DNA of 64,000 bases, from the NCBI GenBank assembly GCA_026874595.1, contig CM049308.1:73194624-73258623 (forward strand). Direction: 5' to 3'. A program made the position numbers and the translations under genes. The notes under the pieces are model-generated. The model saw only the letters and a program-made list of their open reading frames with translations, was not told where the DNA came from and did not search any database. This document shows positions 1-13,180 of the stretch, piece by piece. Every line of letters begins with the position of its first letter. Positions within the stretch are counted from its first letter, which is position 1. Source of the DNA: Sipunculus nudus (lineage: Eukaryota; Annelida; Sipuncula; Golfingiida; Sipunculidae).

Positions 1-1831
1 AGTAAACATTTTTAAAATATTAAAGGCACAAATGTATTAGAATTTAACCACGTTATTTTTCCTCCATTCATCAGTCTTCGTGTATATTATAATGAATAAC
101 TTTCAGTATATATTACTTTCTAACTTATATCTTTCACTGAATATTAATTTACTGAGAACATTAAATAGGCTAGAAATATCATATAAAATTATTACGTGAT
201 TTTTGACAAGATGAGACCTTATACAAATATAGTTACATTTGAAAATTTTATTGCAAATTCAAATGTGACATTTTAAATGAACGCTTTTGCTTTTATTTCT
301 AATTGCATGACCATCTGTATCGGCTGATTGCTTTTAATTCTTATATCATGACCATCTGTATCAGCTGCTGTCCTGGTAATTTCAGTATAATAATTAATAT
401 TTCGCTTTCTGTTCACTACAGTTTTTGTCTTCTTTCTCAATCGTTAACTGTCGGGAACCACGCCAAGTGTGTCCCAAGGAGAACCTTTTTGACCACAAAA
501 GAGTTGGACGTTTTTCCCCCCGCGAAGGGTTTTTATAGCGCCATTCCAGGTACTAAGTTAACTACTCAAAAATGCAACAAAACAGACATTAGTTAGAGTT
601 GCAGTTTTGAATTCCACATGACCCTGTATAACCATAGGTCAGTTGTATAATTGGGAATATCTGATGTAGATAATTCTAGTTTTTGTTTCACGAGAAGGTT
701 TCGTTTGATTGTATTTTATGAATGTTCATGGACATTTTTGTGACATCTATGACGCAGTGAAGTTAGAATGTGTTTATTCATGATGTAATATACAGTCATA
801 TCTCATGTATAGGTCTAACTGGAGCTATACTTGCATCCTTTGATATGGCCATAGTCTTGACCAGGTTTATATCCATGTTCATGCATGACTGCTCAGTTTG
901 TTCAAGTTTGTGGTTATTCGTAATACATGGTCAGTATAGTCAATATGAAATTTCACCTATTGAATAAGGTTAATATTTAATGGACTAATCTCCTCCCTTT
1001 GCCTATTGTAAATGCCAGTGTTGAAGCTATTTATATTAAAACAAATCTGAATATACTTCAGTTCCCTTTGCTTGTGACATTTTTAAACTGACATGAAGAC
1101 CACTTGGTCACATGATTTTTCCATACTGCTTTCCATTCTAGATGGTCATTATATAAAAATACATGGTCCATTTTCAAATGTTCCCCAAATCAAATTGTCA
1201 ATTAACGAGACCTTATTTCACACAAAAACATCCCGCATACTGGGATAAACACAGCAATGTAGTGATGTGTCGAATATAATTAAGAAACTGAATATATTGT
1301 TCAGTTATTCATCCATCAATAAGACATGGTCATTGTTAGAGATTATAAGAGATATGCCGTTCCAAGATGTACATTTTTTTTTTTCGTTTAGACTGCACCA
1401 TCCGTATATGGTTTTATTCCCGTGTCTTTTATGTAAAGTGCTAAAGTCATCATTATCCGAAGATTTTTAATTTATTAGAGAATAAACAGCATCATAGTGA
1501 CAGAGAGGTAAATGAGTTCAGTCTCGTTTTCGCGGTTTGTTCCAGTCTGGTCATTCTTATTTTGAGACAGGTGCCTGTGCAAATCTTTTATATGCCCCTT
1601 CATACCGGGAATTTTATGATCAGAACAATTACTTGAGAAGAAGTTTGCCCTTATTTAATGTAATGTAATTTAGTTATCACTAGGCCTAATCAGTGCCTCC
1701 TACTGTGTGTTTCCTGTTGCCACGGCCCCTATAATATGCTTAAACCAATTATTGTGCACGTATATAACGTATGCATAAATACCGTTGTCGTGATTTTGTG
1801 ACAGTGAAGTTGAAGTCTCTAAATGCGTGTA

Positions 1832-1886
<55 letters not shown>

Positions 1887-4284
1887 GAAACAATGGCCAC
1901 AAGAGCGGTTTTCATAATATAGAGGGTGCGTTTCTCGGGGAAATGGCATCAGTTCAGTGTCTTTTTGGGAGAATGCTTGCTAGACCCATGGCATGGCTCA
2001 CTGCACAACTGCAAATGTCTGCCAGTTCACAAAGATAAAGTAATATCTTACTCATATACTCTTATACACGCACTATAGGTATTTAACTGTTTAAACTGAG
2101 GGGTATGATAATAAGCAATGGTGTCTTCAAATGTCAACGAACAAACGGAATTTGCGCAGATTTTCAATCATGTTGGTATAAATAAAACTAAAGGACCATG
2201 AAGGAGACTGGTTTTACAGTAGATGCATGCTCAGAAAATGTCCAGTTTCAAGTTTGCAATTTGGTTTAAAGTGTTTGCTTGCTGTGCACAAAGTCATGCA
2301 CACCAAACTGTGTATTCCATATCATAACACGCCTTATGCAGGTTAACTTGGTTCTGTGGATACAGCACGAGGTATGACCCCTTATTTTACATTTACTTAT
2401 AATGCCTCATTTGCATATGCCTGATGACCCCATATGTGCGTTTGATATCTGATGCCTGATTTGCATATGCTTTATTTGCATATAATAAGTGAATGATGTA
2501 GCTTAATTGTGACACTATGAATATGGCAAGGGAAACCAGCCATGCTGCATATTTGCATGCACATGTGACTTTTAATTTCCATTTGGCACAGCTGGGGGCG
2601 ATGTCGGTGATACGTAAATGGAAACATTCCTGTAAAAGAAAACATCACACCTTTTACGTGCAAAATATGATAAAATACACATTAGAATCATATTGACTGT
2701 TTACATTAACGGGTCTAACTATTAAAGTGTCATTATTTGGTTGTTTCTCTGGGGACAAATTGTCGTTGATATGGTTACTATGTTTGTAATGATGAAATAG
2801 AGTAATATTCAAGACCAAGTTGCATACTGGTTTAAATATTTTCAAAAATATTCGGTTTTAGATTTGTTTCCAGTGTCAGAACTGCTTTCATATACCTTGC
2901 AGTAAATGTTATGATTACCAAATGTGAATAAAACATTTCAAACTTTCTTAAAAATGTAACGTCTTTCCATTTTTACGTCATCATTTTGCATATATTTTTT
3001 AAATATCGCGCAGTTCCATGACTCATGAAGTAGACGTAACCGAATCAGGAAGTACTGTCTTATAATTACAATTTTAAATTAACACGAGAGTGTAAATTAA
3101 TTATATGATTCACCTCCAGGTGGCATAACCTGCGAGTGTCCTGCAAATTCTTGCCGCATGGCTTGGATGTTGCCAAACAAAGCGACCGTAAGGCAAACCG
3201 ACTGAGCCAGTCTAACGGAACTTGCGAATCGCAAGAAATCGTTATAAATCGGAATTATACTTTGCGCATACTATTTAACATTAGAAAACACGCAGGTGTG
3301 TTGTTAATCAGTGTACTGCTAAAAGTTAATGAAATTTTGTTACCTAGTCACTTATAAAAAAACAATGAATTGTAGCTGTTTTTGTAGATCTCCTTTGTGC
3401 GAACCCTTGCTCATAACAGGGCCTTATGCCTAAAGGGTCTCTCCTCCAAAACAGTTTTGAATTTACCATTAACTTTGTTATAATGTTAACGAATTAAATC
3501 TTTGGAGTTCTTACGCTCCTCGCACAGCGGTTATACACTGCTTTCGGGTCAGAATATCCCTCCTTTGTATTAACCGCTGCTTCGTATGGAAAGATTCTCT
3601 GGGTTACTCCACCAGGGTTGGCACAGAGCAAACCAGTGAGAGCGTGGTACTGCAATGTGGCATCGAGCTTCAAATTTTAAACATGGGACACCTGCTCTCG
3701 TTGGTCTGACTCTGGTACAGGACCATATACGTGACGCTGATATGTTGTGAAATGTAGACTAAATTTTAAAAATCCTTCTTCTTAATTATTGCAAAGGTAA
3801 CCGTTTATTCCCCATTGATGTAAATTAGGTAAACCCCTCAGGTTTTTCAAAAGAACTTTCAAATAAAATAAATACTCTACAAAAAACAGACTATTGTATA
3901 ATAACAGGAAATATGGGACAATTGACCTTTAAATAATCTCAGACTGAAAGAGAGACATTTTAACCTCGCGCATAATGATTTCATGTCGGCACTTGGCAGC
4001 TGAGTTCACAGGGTTCCATAAATACCTTACAAAAATTCGATCCTCGAGTCACAAAGTGGATTTTGGTACAGTTTAGCTCTGTTTTATTATTTAAAGCTTT
4101 TATTACGAACTGCAAATAATAAGGAATCTGTTGTAAGATGCCCCAGTCAGGAATAATTTAGATTTATGTATTGTTGTAAACAAAAAGCTCTGGTCAGTTT
4201 GTATATTTATGAAAATAAATAAACATACCGTTTCCGACGTATTTATGCGATCTAAACATGAACAAAATAAAATTTAGAAGTGAA
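1..4284. other. No gene recognised
   Basis: AT-rich DNA with only short chance reading frames. It holds a GT/TA microsatellite (1826-1885) and a cluster of ATTTGCAT octamers (2409-2558). Nothing resembling the LRRC74 exons was found. Confidence 0.6.
1826..1885. repeat. Compound (TG)n(TA)n microsatellite
   Basis: About 11 TG units run into about 18 TA units. It generates spurious tyrosine/isoleucine frames on both strands. Confidence 0.95.
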
Positions 4285-4410
4285 TGCGCATGCACTTCTT
4301 CTTTGTTACGTCATGGTGGATTTGTGACGTCATACATGCGTTGTCCTGGCAACAGTCACCGGATGTTGATCATCTTTATCCGCAATTTTTTTAGCAGGAG
4401 GACTAGGGAG
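4285..4410 (+). promoter_or_regulatory. Promoter-like cluster (NRF1-like, CRE, X-box) with a 5' UTR exon donor
   Basis: In 70 nt there are an NRF1-like TGCGCATGCAC (4285-4295), TTACGTCA (4306-4313), a perfect CRE TGACGTCA (4325-4332) and GTTGTCCTGGCAAC (4340-4353), which fits the RFX X-box consensus RYYNYY-N2-RRNRAC. A strong donor gtaagt follows at 4411, so 4354-4410 could be a noncoding first exon. G1's first coding exon, with its own acceptor at 12225, is a possible partner on the same strand. That link is inferred; the intron would be 7.8 kb. Confidence 0.5.
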
Positions 4411-5040
4411 GTAAGTGCAGTGAATCTTTTAAAGTCGATTGTACAGTCCACGTACATTAGGTTTAAACATAATATAATTAAAATGATTAATATTAAGTCT
4501 TAAATTTAAGACAATATAAAATTAAATGTCAAGGACACCATGCATGAACTACAGATTCTAGCACATCGAATGAGTAAGGCTGACCTATACACAATTCACA
4601 TTCAGATGTTATCCCCTCACCTCTACTTAATCTTTTTCTGTATGTGGTGTAGATTAGGGTTTTTTTTTTTTATAAAAGGCCTATATTACCAATTTTTAGC
4701 GCATTATTTCCAAATTTGTGTATTTTCTATAATAAGAAATGTATGGTTATACAGTGGCGGATCCGGCGCCCCCCCCCCCCCCCCCCCCATTGAACTGAAA
4801 CATCTCTCATTAGATCTATTTCTTTTCCCATTTATTCGTAATTTATTTTCATTTTACACATTTCTTTTTAATTCCCTAGAAATAAGACTAGTTAATTATC
4901 CACAATTTATTACTTTCCAATTCATAAGTTGAGGATATTAATGAAAAGCTTTGTGATTGAGTCCATATTAAGATAGCATTCAAATATTTCTATAACGAGC
5001 CTTTCTATGATTACACTCTGCTGGTTCATAACACAATTTT

Positions 5041-5194
5041 AACAATTATTTTATCACGCAAATTACTTTTGAAAGATATTTTGCAAGTTATAAACATAGA
5101 ATGTTGATGTCAATGGTGAAAATGCACATCTATGTTTATAACTTGCAAAGTATCATCATCTTTCAAAAGTAATTCTCGTGGTAGAATAATTGTT
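5041..5194. repeat. Long imperfect palindrome inside the MITE
   Basis: Arms 5041-5100 and 5129-5194 are complementary with a few mismatches and a short insertion in the right arm. The spacer of about 28 nt contains TAGAATGTTGATGTCAATGG-type sequence that recurs in direct orientation at 5208-5238. Confidence 0.85.
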
Positions 5195-5475
5195 TATAGT
5201 ATTTGAGTAGAATGTTGATGTCAATGGTGAAAATGCAAAATCTACTTTCCAGTTAATATCCTTATTTTGAGAAAATAAATATGTAAGCCGGCCACATGTT
5301 AATATACCCCAACAGAAAATCCCCTTACTTTATGTGACAGGTACCTCAAAATGTCCTCTTTTTATTACACATTAAAAAAAAACCCAAAATTTTCCCGTAC
5401 TCTCCCCCATATACATGTAATTAACTTTAAGGGATATATGGTGAAAAAAGGTTGAGATAAAAAATACATATTTCT

Positions 5476-5479
<4 letters not shown>

Positions 5480-5541
<62 letters not shown>
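5480..5541. repeat. (TA)n microsatellite
   Basis: About 31 uninterrupted TA units within the MITE. Confidence 0.97.
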
Positions 5542-5545
<4 letters not shown>

Positions 5546-5990
5546 TTTACAAGACAAAATTTTAAGAACTTAGATTTAATAATACACATCAGCCACCAAC
5601 CAAATATTAGCGCCCCCTGTTCCCGAATTTCTGGATCCGCCACTGGGTTATATAAGAATAAGGCATATTTAGTGTAATAACCAATATATTTTATATAGAA
5701 TAACATAAAATGCTCAAATATAACTTGTTTTCCTGGCGACGTCATGAACATCATGCATAACATCATGGCGAAAGATTAAAAATGGAGCCAATATAGTCGA
5801 CTTTTAAGCCTCAATGACTCTCAAACAACACCACCTTTAGTATATAACCCTTATTTTTCTAAAACTATACATCTCCTCTATATTATAGAATATTACTTTT
5901 GTTTATAATTTGCGTTAAATATATTAATATAGGCCTTTAATAAAAAAAAACCTAAACTACACCATTACCCTTTCTCTCGGGTTATATGCA

Positions 5991-8118
5991 ATTTTTAGCT
6001 CAGCTGACTGAAAGTCATCTGAGCTATAGCGATCACTCTTTGTCCATCGTCCGTCTGTCTTTCCGTCTGTCCGTCCGTTAACCAGGCACAAATCGTAACC
6101 AAATCGTGAAAATTTCATACAAAAACTTCAATATCTCATTAACTACATCACTGATGGTCATGATTTTTGGCTTACTTATTAATCATGAGATGTTTCATCA
6201 GTTTCTGCAGACTGGTGGCGCCACCTGTATTTTTTCTATATTTTACAATTTTCTTTCTCTATTTTTGATACCTTAAAAGATGCAGTCATCTGATAACAGG
6301 GCACAAATCATAACGGCTGGACCTAGAATCTTCTTTCTTGACATGCAGAGAGGCTAATGAAAAGTCTTCTTGGAAACTGAAAATTAGGTCTCTGTTACCC
6401 AAAACCTCAGAGCCATGGGGCTCTGAAGTATCCCCCAGAATAATGCAAAATTTGATACAAAAGCTCGAGTATCTGAATAACCACTGCATTGATCACCAAG
6501 ATTCTATGCATGAATATTAATCATGGGATGTTCCATCACTTCCTGCAGACTGGTGGCGCCACCTGTATTTTTTCAAATTTTTGCAAATTTTTTTCTCTTT
6601 TTTTTTTCAAACCTCAATGAAACTGTCATCTGTTAACAGGGCACAAATCATAACCACTGGACTTGGAACCTTCAAACTTAATATCCAGGGAGGTCCATGA
6701 AAAATCTCCTTGAAAACCTGAAATTAGGTCTCTGTTACCCATATCCTTGGAGCTATGGGGCTCCGAAGTACCCCCCAGAATAATGCAAAATATGATACAA
6801 AAGCTCAAGAATCTGAATAACCACTGCATTGATCACCATGATTCTTTGCATGAATATTGATCATGGGATGTTCCATCATTTCCTGCAGACTGGTGGTGCC
6901 ACCTGTATTTTTTCGAATTTTTACAAATTTTTTCTCTTTTTTTCAGACCTCAATGAAACTGTCATCTGTTAACAGGGCACAAATCGTAACCACTGGACCT
7001 GGAATCTTCAAACTTAATATCCAGGGAGGTCCATGAAAAATCTCCTTGAAAACCTGAAATTAGGTCTCTGTTACCCATATCCTTGGAGCTATAGGGCTCC
7101 AAAGTACCCCCCAGAATAATGCAAAATTTGATACAAAAGCTCAAGCATCTGAATAACAACTGCATTGATCACCATGTTTGTTTGCATGAATATTGATCAT
7201 GGGATGTTCCATCAGTTCCTGCAAACTGGTGGCGCAATCTGTATTTATTTTTTTTTTAATTTTTACGAATTTTTTTCTTTATTTTTGAGACCTTCAAAGA
7301 AGTTGTCATCTGTTAACAGGGCACAAATCGTTACCGCAGGACCTAGATTCTTCTAACGTGACATCAAGGGAGGTTCATGAAAAGTCTCTGTGAAAACATG
7401 AAATTAGGTCTCTGTTACCCATATCCTTCGTAGTAAGTACCCCTCAGAATAATTCAAAAATTGATACAAATTTAAACTCCGGTATCTGAATAACCAATGC
7501 ATTGATCTCCATGATTCTTTGCAGGCATATTGATCATGGAGTGTTTCATCAGTTCCTTCAAACAGGTGGCGCCACCTGTATTTTTTTCAATTTTTTAGGC
7601 ATTTTTTCTCTATTTATGAGACCTTCAAATGAAGTGGTCATCTGTTAACATGCCACAAACTGTAACTGCTGTACCTAGAATCTTCTTACTTGACATCCAG
7701 GGAGACTAATGAAAAATCTCCTTTGAAACCTGAAATTAGGTTTCTGTTACCCATATTCTCCGAGCTATAGGGCTCATAAATACCCCCAAGAATAATTTAA
7801 AATTTGATACAAACAAAAGCTCCAGTATCTGAATAACTAATGCCTTGATAGCCATGATTCTTTGGATATATATTGATCATGCAGTGTTTCATCAGTTCCT
7901 GCAGACTAGTGGCACTACCTGTATTTTTTTCAGATTTTTACGCATTTTTTTCTATTTATGAGACCTTCAAATTGTCATCTGTCCAAAAGCCCACTGAAAC
8001 CCATTTCTAAGGACTTTTCACAAAATTCATGATTTGTTTGCACTCTGGCAGTCATTTTGCTCATTGTTCAACATTCCTTGAATTCAGCTGAGCGTCATGG
8101 CCCATGGGCCACTTGTTA
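5991..8118. mobile_element. Hairpin-ended repeat with a 340-bp tandem core (Helitron-like / pearl-HINE-like)
   Basis: The left end carries a hairpin TAGCTCAG-c-TGACT-gaa-AGTCA-t-CTGAGCTA (5996-6026), followed by a CCGTCTGTC-rich stretch. The core is six tandem units, the last partial, starting near 6184, 6522, 6862, 7198, 7535 and 7878 (336-343 bp apart). The right end has the palindrome TGGCCCATGGGCCA (8098-8111) and then CTTGTT. No protein-coding frame is present. The architecture resembles the nonautonomous pearl/HINE elements of bivalves, considered Helitron-related; I cannot confirm the family by search. Confidence 0.7.
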
Positions 8119-11100
8119 TCATAAAACTCCGCGTGGGTCCTCCTCAGACCTCTGTCTTATAAGGACAGTGTGAAAGTGGAGGATAAAATTGATGTGAAAA
8201 ATAACAGCGTCGCAATAAAAATTGCAGTTTTTTTTTTTTTTTTTTGTTCTGTTTTGTTTTTGGCGGGGGGGGGGGGTCAACAAGCAGCGACAGGGGTAAC
8301 ATTACTTAAGAAAGAGGGGACCTTTAGACAAAATTTTTCACTTAAGAAAGGGAGGACCTTTAGACAACATTCCTGTCGTTCTGCCTCCACCGGTACCCAT
8401 CAAAAGATATTAGTACACGGTGGAAGCGGGACAAGACGAAATGTTTGAAAAGTCATACATAAAGGCCTTTTTGAGCGGCATAATTTAGCTCAATAGGTAC
8501 TAGATATAACAAAAACAATTTGATTAAAGATAAGATGTGCTAAAATGACGTTTGGAGGAGGGGTTCTCCAGTGCATATTATACTCAAGCGCCTGTGTATG
8601 ATGGATAATGCCTAAATTAATTTAATATCTGAGGACAAATAACAGTACAAAGTTTCTATAATAGGACGAGTTCTTCACGATGTGAATAATTTGCACAAAT
8701 ACGTGCTGGACAGGGCCATCACAATATAAAGGAAAGGGTTCTCAATGAAGCGCTCATACTTCCGCGTATACCGAACATTCAGGCCTGCTTGACAGAGGAT
8801 GTGAATTTAAGAGCGAATACATCAACAACCGCCTGTGTTGCGACTCGAAACCCAAATCTTTGTGCACTGAGAATCGAGTGTACCATGCACTAGACCAACC
8901 GGCTTCTGCTTCATACAGATGTCAGGACTATAATGATAATACAATATATGCAAATCCGACGACTTTTTTAATAATCCTGCTAACAAACTAACAAACGCAC
9001 ATGACAACTTTGCTTCTCTAACTGAGGTTTGAAAAATATACTTGTGACATTATAAATGCATGCGAACGATTTTTTTTTCTTCAAAGACCGGTTGCCACGT
9101 AACTGCGAACTGGTCAGGTGAATTGATAAGCGGAGCACGGGAGGTTTCAGAACTTATCAGCAAACGGGTATTACATATCATAACTGATATATTGCAATTT
9201 TATACCATGCTATTTTTCTGTAAAATGAAAGTGACACTCGGTAATGCAAGACTAAAACCTTGCAAATTCCTGAGTACACCCATGCGGCGTCACAATGTCC
9301 CTCAGTGAGTGTACGTTATAAGCCTCCCTTGGGGACAGTTAAGACGACGAAGTAAATAGGATATATTCTGTCACATACCTGTGTGGGTTCTTATACAGAA
9401 GCTTCTACTCCGACGGTAACCCGGAAACTATTATTCTTATCCTCTGTCTTCGCTAGGATCAGCGGCCCGTATATATAAGACTGTCTCTCGTTGGTATAAA
9501 CACGGCTAGGGTTGCTCGGGTACGACATGACAGAGTATTGTAAGTGATCAACTTGATAAGTGGAAATGCCACCTCGGACAACTGCATAAGATCCGTCCTA
9601 AGGCTCTGTGTAAACACACTGATGACGAGCATTATCATTTTGGACAGCGACTGTGGGGAAAGGCAGCTTGTTCTATGATCCCCAATTCATATACGGAATC
9701 ATACATACAATTCATACAGTGTTGGACTTTACATAAAATATATAAGATATACATTAATCCACGGATTATTGGAAATCCTTACAGCAAAAAACATGGTCAC
9801 CGATATCATCTGCAATTTTTTTCTACAGTTCTCATCGGTTATTTAAAATCCCAGATGCGCCACATATAAAACATACTATCTTAGGCCACTACAAACAAAA
9901 TGTTCTACGGACCACGAGCCCAAAATTATTGAAAAATATTTATTTTTCCTAAATTTACCGAGCGAGACCAAACACATGGTATTTCATAGCTGGGAGGAAG
10001 GATTTTTCCGACATTTCTAGGAATGGTGCTGATGAACCACATAACATAACCCATTTTATATATAAAATCTTTATAAATTGTTTATACACATATTGATTTA
10101 TCAGAATGAATAAGAGCAAGAGCATCAATTAGCCGCAATACTACTGAGGACTTGGTGCTCATTCATGCGCCCGCCCAAAAAAAAAATGATCCGTGAAAAA
10201 AAGGAGCTTCGTTTGGTTAGAACAATTAATAGTTTTTGTATGGTCTAAGATATGGGCAGTGTTAATAAAAACATTTTTTAAAATGTATATTTTAGTTAGC
10301 CTTTCATATTGTTAGATTAGACAGTGTAAATGGGTGGTGTTGATGTAATGGTTTTCATAAAACCCTTTAACTGTATATTTGTATAATTCAGACAAACAGA
10401 TAAAATAACAAAAATAAAAATAACCTACAAAATTCACATTCCCAACTGCGTCAGGTTGAGACATTTAGAAATTAGGTGGATTTATATGCTTAATGAAAAA
10501 TTATACTGATGTAAAAATGGTATGGAACATATATTAGGATAGAAGTATTGATCCATCTTTATATACCCTGAGGTGTTTACCTTTATCTTACACGGTTGTA
10601 ACATCTAATGGAAACCTTGAATTTCCGGGAAATGATCATAATTTCGTGTTTCAAAGCATCTGACTTTTAATTAAAATATATCAATGAACAAAGATTAGAA
10701 CACCCAGATTTATAAACGTACTAAAATCTGCAAATTGTTGATTCCATTCATTGAACCCTTGAAACATAATTTTTTTTTCAATGATGTAAGCCTCCATGTG
10801 GATTTATATAATTATCTGTGGTAAATTAGAGGTGGTTCCAGCAAAATTGAAAGTTGGTTGATATAAGAGGTCTGGAAACGGTGAATGTGATTTAAACCAA
10901 ACTGTCTGAGGTTACGCCACGAGTGCGTATTGAGTAAACGTTAATTCAGACAACAAAACCCTGAGCAGACGACAGTTCTGCTGAAAGGCGGGAATTGACT
11001 TTAAGATTAGGTGAAAGTCCGAACAAGCGGAATTCATTTGTATCTCACACCGTATTGAGCCTTTTCAGATTAATGAAGGACAAGAAGCATTATTACCAAC

Positions 11101-12225
11101 GCATGCCCAGGCAAACATTGATTAACTTCGGCTCATGTCCCCAATGGTTGGCCAGTCTGGCCTAATCGCACCGCTTTAACAATTTGTACAGACCGTATAT
11201 ATGTCTTGTATTTATCAAGATAAACCATACCCGCCGAGGTGTCCCGGGAGAATTTATTGGCCTTATGGGTTCAAAGCACCTCTGGTCCACGATAATCCTT
11301 TCCAGAGCCAATATGTACTCCACACAGACCATGCAATACTTATTGGGTATGTATGCTTATACCGGGTCCCAAAGGAAGAGCTTAAGTATCTAGATCATAC
11401 TCTTATTCGTGGTGTCGCTGTCATTTTAATACCAGGTCCGCGGATTGGGGACACACCAGTGGTAATTGGTAAAATCGAAGTGCCTTACAACTTGTTTCAT
11501 CAACGGAAAACAATTATCACCATAGCAACTATATGGAACGTACATTTGGTTGATCTGGCGCGGTATTTATGCAGAAAAGATTAAATATCCCCGCCCAGGC
11601 GCGTGATATAAAATATTGAGACAGTTATAGCTGAGAGTGATCTTATATACCGGGTTTTTATATATGGGTTTTTATAGTCCGCGGATACTTCAGCTTCATT
11701 GTGACAGCGGAGCGGACAGTTTACTCGTTGGCTCTAGGAATTAAGACGCTATTGGATCAACTTGTACTTAGCTGATGAGAATACATCCATATGATTTCTT
11801 CGTAAAGAAGAATTTGACCAGTAAAGAAGAAATTAACCAGACTGCAGGGCCATGTTGAAAACTTGATCCAAGGTTTTCTTATTATTATCGGCGTACATAA
11901 TTAATACAAACTTTTTTGTTCTCCATGAAGAATTCCTCCAGATTTGACAATTAAGAATTCAGACAAACAGACGTGGATATCATGAAAAAGTTCGTTTTGA
12001 CCCAATACTGATGGAGAATATGCATAAATTAGTTTTCCTGTTGTATAACTCATGCAGAATGCTTTATTATGATTGAAAAGTCACACCGATATTTTCAAAT
12101 TATGTGAAGAGTTCACCAAAAATATAATAAGATAGTGTTGTTCTTGGTAAAGATTATAAGAATAATCAGATAATGATGTCACGACCAATTACCCATCCTC
12201 ATCATTCTTCTCCCCGGCGCCGCAG
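8119..12225. other. No recognised gene; small repeats
   Basis: Contains T and G homopolymers near 8228-8276, a 36-bp-spaced direct repeat starting CTTAAGAAAG (8305 and 8341), TATA-like strings at 9470 and 11655, and the unassigned frame at 11201-11584. If the X-box region is the G1 promoter, all of this lies in G1's first intron. Confidence 0.5.
11201..11584 (+). CDS. Unassigned 127-codon open frame
   Basis: An open frame of 127 codons ending TAA, with mixed hydrophobic and charged residues (for example RGVAVILIPGPRIG) and higher GC than its surroundings. A CAG acceptor-like site (11187-11189) after a loose pyrimidine stretch opens the same frame 4 codons upstream. I do not recognise a family and see no partner exon or promoter for it beyond the X-box region 7 kb upstream. 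It may be a chance frame or a lone exon of an unknown gene. Confidence 0.2.
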   Translation: MSCIYQDKPYPPRCPGRIYWPYGFKAPLVHDNPFQSQYVLHTDHAILIGYVCLYRVPKEELKYLDHTLIRGVAVILIPGPRIGDTPVVIGKIEVPYNLFHQRKTIITIATIWNVHLVDLARYLCRKD

Positions 12226-12312
12226 GTGGGGGACGACGACCATGGCTAACCCGTCAACCCTGCCTGGAGTGAGGGAACACTCCATGCCGGAAATAAAACT
12301 CACTGACCACAG
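12226..12312 (+). CDS. LRRC74A-like: G1 exon 1 (5' UTR end plus start codon)
   Basis: Coding starts at ATG 12242 and ends in phase 2 before gtaagt at 12313 (24 residues begun). A pyrimidine-rich tract and CAG at 12223-12225 look like an acceptor, so 12226-12241 is probably 5' UTR of an internal exon, with an upstream noncoding exon elsewhere. That upstream splice is inferred. Confidence 0.75.
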
Positions 12313-13107
12313 GTAAGTATACATTCATGATACTAGTAATTGAATGTAGTTGGGTTTCTGACAAGTAACGAAATTTGACAGAACACATTATGTCCTAGGC
12401 ACCAATATTCAAATTAATTTCAGGGCGATTGTTCAAATGGTTCATTAGTTAACCCTCGCAATATGAGCGTAACGGAAAGAGGACAGGCGGATTGACGAGA
12501 GGAAAAATTATAATAACTCACCCGCTTAGGCGGTGCCAAAGACATGAGCAACAGAGCCTTATACATGCGCTGGTCTTCTCGAGGGAAGGCTTAAGGGATT
12601 TGCATCCTATAATATTTTATCTACACAGGCTTTGTTTATTTTATTCGTTTCCTTTCAAATACAACAAGAATTCTTTGATGGCTGAAACCATGTATCATCC
12701 TCACAATTCACAGTGTAAAGAAAAAGATATAACATTTATTTTATCTGACCATGATTATGTTTTTGGAAGTACAAGACATCGCGTATATGTTATAATATAT
12801 TGTATACCTGTGAATGTATATGTACAGGTAATATTATGGGTAGCATGTGTACCGGGATGTATTATAAGGAGCTCGGTAGTATTAATGTATATTCAAAAAA
12901 TCGTAATTCGTTTGAACTGGTCTATATATAAAGCTATATTTAAAGCTATATGGTATCCAGTGTTCCTTGTAAACGGAAGCTTTGTACCTCCCCTCAATGT
13001 CATGGTCTCAAGAGATGATTAGATCATTTATCGCCGGTCAATTTACCTTCCTCTCATCGCTTGATCTCTTATCTCCCAACCGACATACAGCCCCCCCCCC
13101 CCCCCCC

Positions 13108-13180
<73 letters not shown>

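Larger units (their letters stand above)
4752..5645. mobile_element. Nonautonomous DNA transposon (MITE-like) with 13-bp TIRs and 7-bp TSD
   Basis: The left end is CAGTGGCGGATCC (4752-4764) and the right end is its exact complement (5633-5645). Both are flanked by the direct repeat GGTTATA (4745-4751 and 5646-5652), which is a target-site duplication. The CAGTGGCGGATCC end resembles hAT-type ends, which usually make 8-bp duplications; the class is therefore inferred. Inside are poly-C (4769-4788), a 60-bp-arm palindrome, a TA microsatellite (5480-5541) and no transposase. Confidence 0.85.

Noticed and set aside
9470-9541. TATATATAA with a downstream ATG and GTAAGT
   Set aside because: Could be a promoter and mini-exon, but joining it to 12226 does not keep the G1 frame; the X-box region is better supported.
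12492-13022. 176-codon open frame in G1 intron 1
   Set aside because: Longest frame of the window outside the genes, but no domain, poor codon pattern and AT-repeat content at its end; probably chance.
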